DNA of 64,000 nucleotides, taken from the NCBI GenBank assembly GCA_050260775.1, contig JBLNCP010000028.1:1-64000 (forward strand). The letters run 5' to 3'. A program made the position numbers and the translations under genes. This document shows, one piece after another, positions 62,810 to 64,000 of this stretch. This DNA is from CALABS01 sp050260775 (lineage in GTDB: Bacteria; Pseudomonadota; Alphaproteobacteria; Rhodospirillales; Magnetospirillaceae). The notes beneath the pieces are model-generated. The model did no database searches. It saw only the letters and a list, made by a program, of their open reading frames with translations, and was not told where the DNA came from. Position 1 is the stretch's first letter, and each line of letters opens with the position of its first letter.

Positions 62810-64000
62810 TCAGAACTTCGCCGTGATGCCGGCGAAGAAGGTGCGCGGCAGGCCGGGGGCGAACTGCTCGACGCCGCCACTGATCTGGGCGGCGGTGGCC
62901 CAGCGCTTGTCGAACAGGTTCATCACCCGCCCGAACACCTCCAGATTGTCGGTGAAGCCCCAGGCGGAGCGCAGGTTGAAGAGGTCGTGGCCGCCGTACT
63001 GGCTGGTATTGGCGTCGTTCATCTCGTAGCTGCCGAGATGCGACCATTCCGCTTCGATGGCCAGGTTCTCGACGGCGGCCGGCCGCCAGCCCAGGGTCAG
63101 CGTCCCCACCAGGTTGGGGGCGTTGGGGATCTCCTTGCCGCTGTAGTCGACGTTGCCGCCGGGGGTGTTGGCGATCCAGTGCTCGTAGGTGTGCTTGGCG
63201 TAGCTGCCCGCCACCGTCGCCTTCCACTCAGGCAGGAACTTCCATCCCACTGCCGCCTCGACGCCGTCATGGTGGGTGCGGCCGTTGTTGGTCTGGGTCG
63301 GGGTGGCGTTGTCCCGGAAGGTGAGGATGTCGTTGCGCTTGACCATGTGGAAGGCCGAGACCTCCCACGACAAATCGCCCTTGTCGGGGCCGCGCAGGCC
63401 GGTCTCGTAGCTGTCGACCTTCACCGGCCGCAGATGGATGGAATCCAGGTTCTTGCCCTGGCGGAACAGCTGGCTTTCCGACGGCACCCGGAAGGAGTGT
63501 TTGTAGTTGGCGAAGGCATTGAGCGCCGGCGTGAAGGCGTAGGTGCCGCCCAGGCTGGGGCTCAAATGGGTGTAGTCGCGGGTGTCGTCCGCGGGACGGC
63601 GGAAACTGCCGGCCTGCGTGTCCGACAGCTTGTTGTCGTAGTCGTAGCGCATGATGTCCAGGCGCACGCCCGATTGCAGGCGCAGCTTGTCGGTCGGCGA
63701 CGTCTCACCATGCACATAGGGCGATGCCTGCATGTAGGTGACGTCGTAGTCGTAGACCCGGCCGACATCGCGATAGAACTTGTAGATGTCGCCGACCTTG
63801 GTGGTCGCGAGGCGGTCTTCCTCGCGGAACCCGGGGCTGTAGTCGAGGTCGACGCCGCTGACGAGCCGGGTCCGCCACGGCTCGAAATCCTGGCGAACCT
63901 TGGCGAGCATACCGACCGAGCTGTGGCCGCTGCGGGTGGTGACCGGGTCGTAGCTCAGCTGCCACACCGGCAGCAGGTCCATCTCGTTCCAGCGGAAATA
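62810..64000 (-). CDS. TonB-dependent outer-membrane receptor, N-terminus outside window
   Basis: About 396 residues of the C-terminal beta-barrel; the plug domain, TonB box and N-terminal barrel lie beyond the right edge. Seen are alternating beta strands, FANYKHSFRVPSESQLF (typical of the barrel), the late DLFNLRSAWGFTDNLEVFGR and the ending FFAGITAKF with terminal Phe, needed for outer-membrane assembly. Family members take up metal-siderophore, heme, cobalamin, copper or other substrates; the ligand here is not predictable from the barrel alone. It is the first visible gene of a four-gene operon with the propeller, thioredoxin-like and TonB proteins. Confidence 0.92.
   Translation of the reverse strand, partial: YFRWNEMDLLPVWQLSYDPVTTRSGHSSVGMLAKVRQDFEPWRTRLVSGVDLDYSPGFREEDRLATTKVGDIYKFYRDVGRVYDYDVTYMQASPYVHGETSPTDKLRLQSGVRLDIMRYDYDNKLSDTQAGSFRRPADDTRDYTHLSPSLGGTYAFTPALNAFANYKHSFRVPSESQLFRQGKNLDSIHLRPVKVDSYETGLRGPDKGDLSWEVSAFHMVKRNDILTFRDNATPTQTNNGRTHHDGVEAAVGWKFLPEWKATVAGSYAKHTYEHWIANTPGGNVDYSGKEIPNAPNLVGTLTLGWRPAAVENLAIEAEWSHLGSYEMNDANTSQYGGHDLFNLRSAWGFTDNLEVFGRVMNLFDKRWATAAQISGGVEQFAPGLPRTFFAGITAKF

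Overview
The window is GC-rich (well above 60 percent by eye) and reads as one continuous piece of alphaproteobacterial chromosome, most likely a member of Rhodospirillales close to Magnetospirillum or Phaeospirillum. Supporting signs are a Calvin-cycle operon in the order glpX-type FBPase, phosphoribulokinase, transketolase, class II aldolase; a DUF4167 protein beside prmC and prfA; an ALAS-type HemA; many c-di-GMP and two-component proteins; and GTCA...TGAC bounded intergenic repeats. The genus is inferred from these traits, not proven. No prophage, CRISPR array or classical insertion sequence was recognised.

Layout. 1-4778 (minus): Calvin-cycle operon glpX-cbbP-tkt-fba, running off the left edge. 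5109-9443 (minus): cytochrome b561, a LuxR-type regulator with a degenerate receiver, a PAS-PAS-GGDEF-EAL protein and a secreted CHAP protein. 9678-15306: an orphan TAXI solute-binding protein, cytochrome c2-like protein, helicase HrpB, and a coupled pair of an NnrS-like membrane protein and a DUF59 Fe-S factor. 15373-18460: an orphan response regulator and Hpt protein diverging from a small unknown protein, an HD-GYP phosphodiesterase and a PilZ protein. 18557-25222: glyQ-glyS, ppdK and a TonB/TolA-like protein. 25364-32289: FkbM methyltransferase, UDP-glucuronate decarboxylase, family 2 glycosyltransferase and two tandem RTX proteins.

32286-43563 (minus): a small protein, ALA synthase, a class III aminotransferase, then the block ispG-hisS-hemA(GluTR)-prfA-prmC-DUF4167, a repeat cluster carrying a GIY-YIG gene, and ubiG. 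43746-51759 (plus): lysC, a flavin oxidoreductase, ptsP, a RodZ-like protein, two small proteins and a secreted hydrolase. 51756-56863: an RsmB-type methyltransferase, guaB with a clear promoter, a host-attachment-family protein, rlmE and ppx. 57064-60384: tRNA-Gln(CUG), a PstS-like binding protein followed by a chemoreceptor, and a small unknown protein. 60381-64000 (minus): a TonB-dependent receptor, a Cys/His-rich beta-propeller, a thioredoxin-like protein and TonB, in a tight operon that enters from the right edge.

The most interesting observations are: a 365-bp unit with perfect 10-bp terminal inverted repeats that holds a GIY-YIG nuclease gene among about 90-bp repeats with the same ends, suggesting a nuclease-linked parent of a short repeat family; genes for both routes to 5-aminolevulinate within 7 kb, the C5 gene sitting in an E. 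coli-like hemA-prfA-prmC order; and the receptor/propeller/thioredoxin/TonB operon, whose propeller has sialidase-type Asp boxes but no sialidase motif and carries several possible metal ligands.
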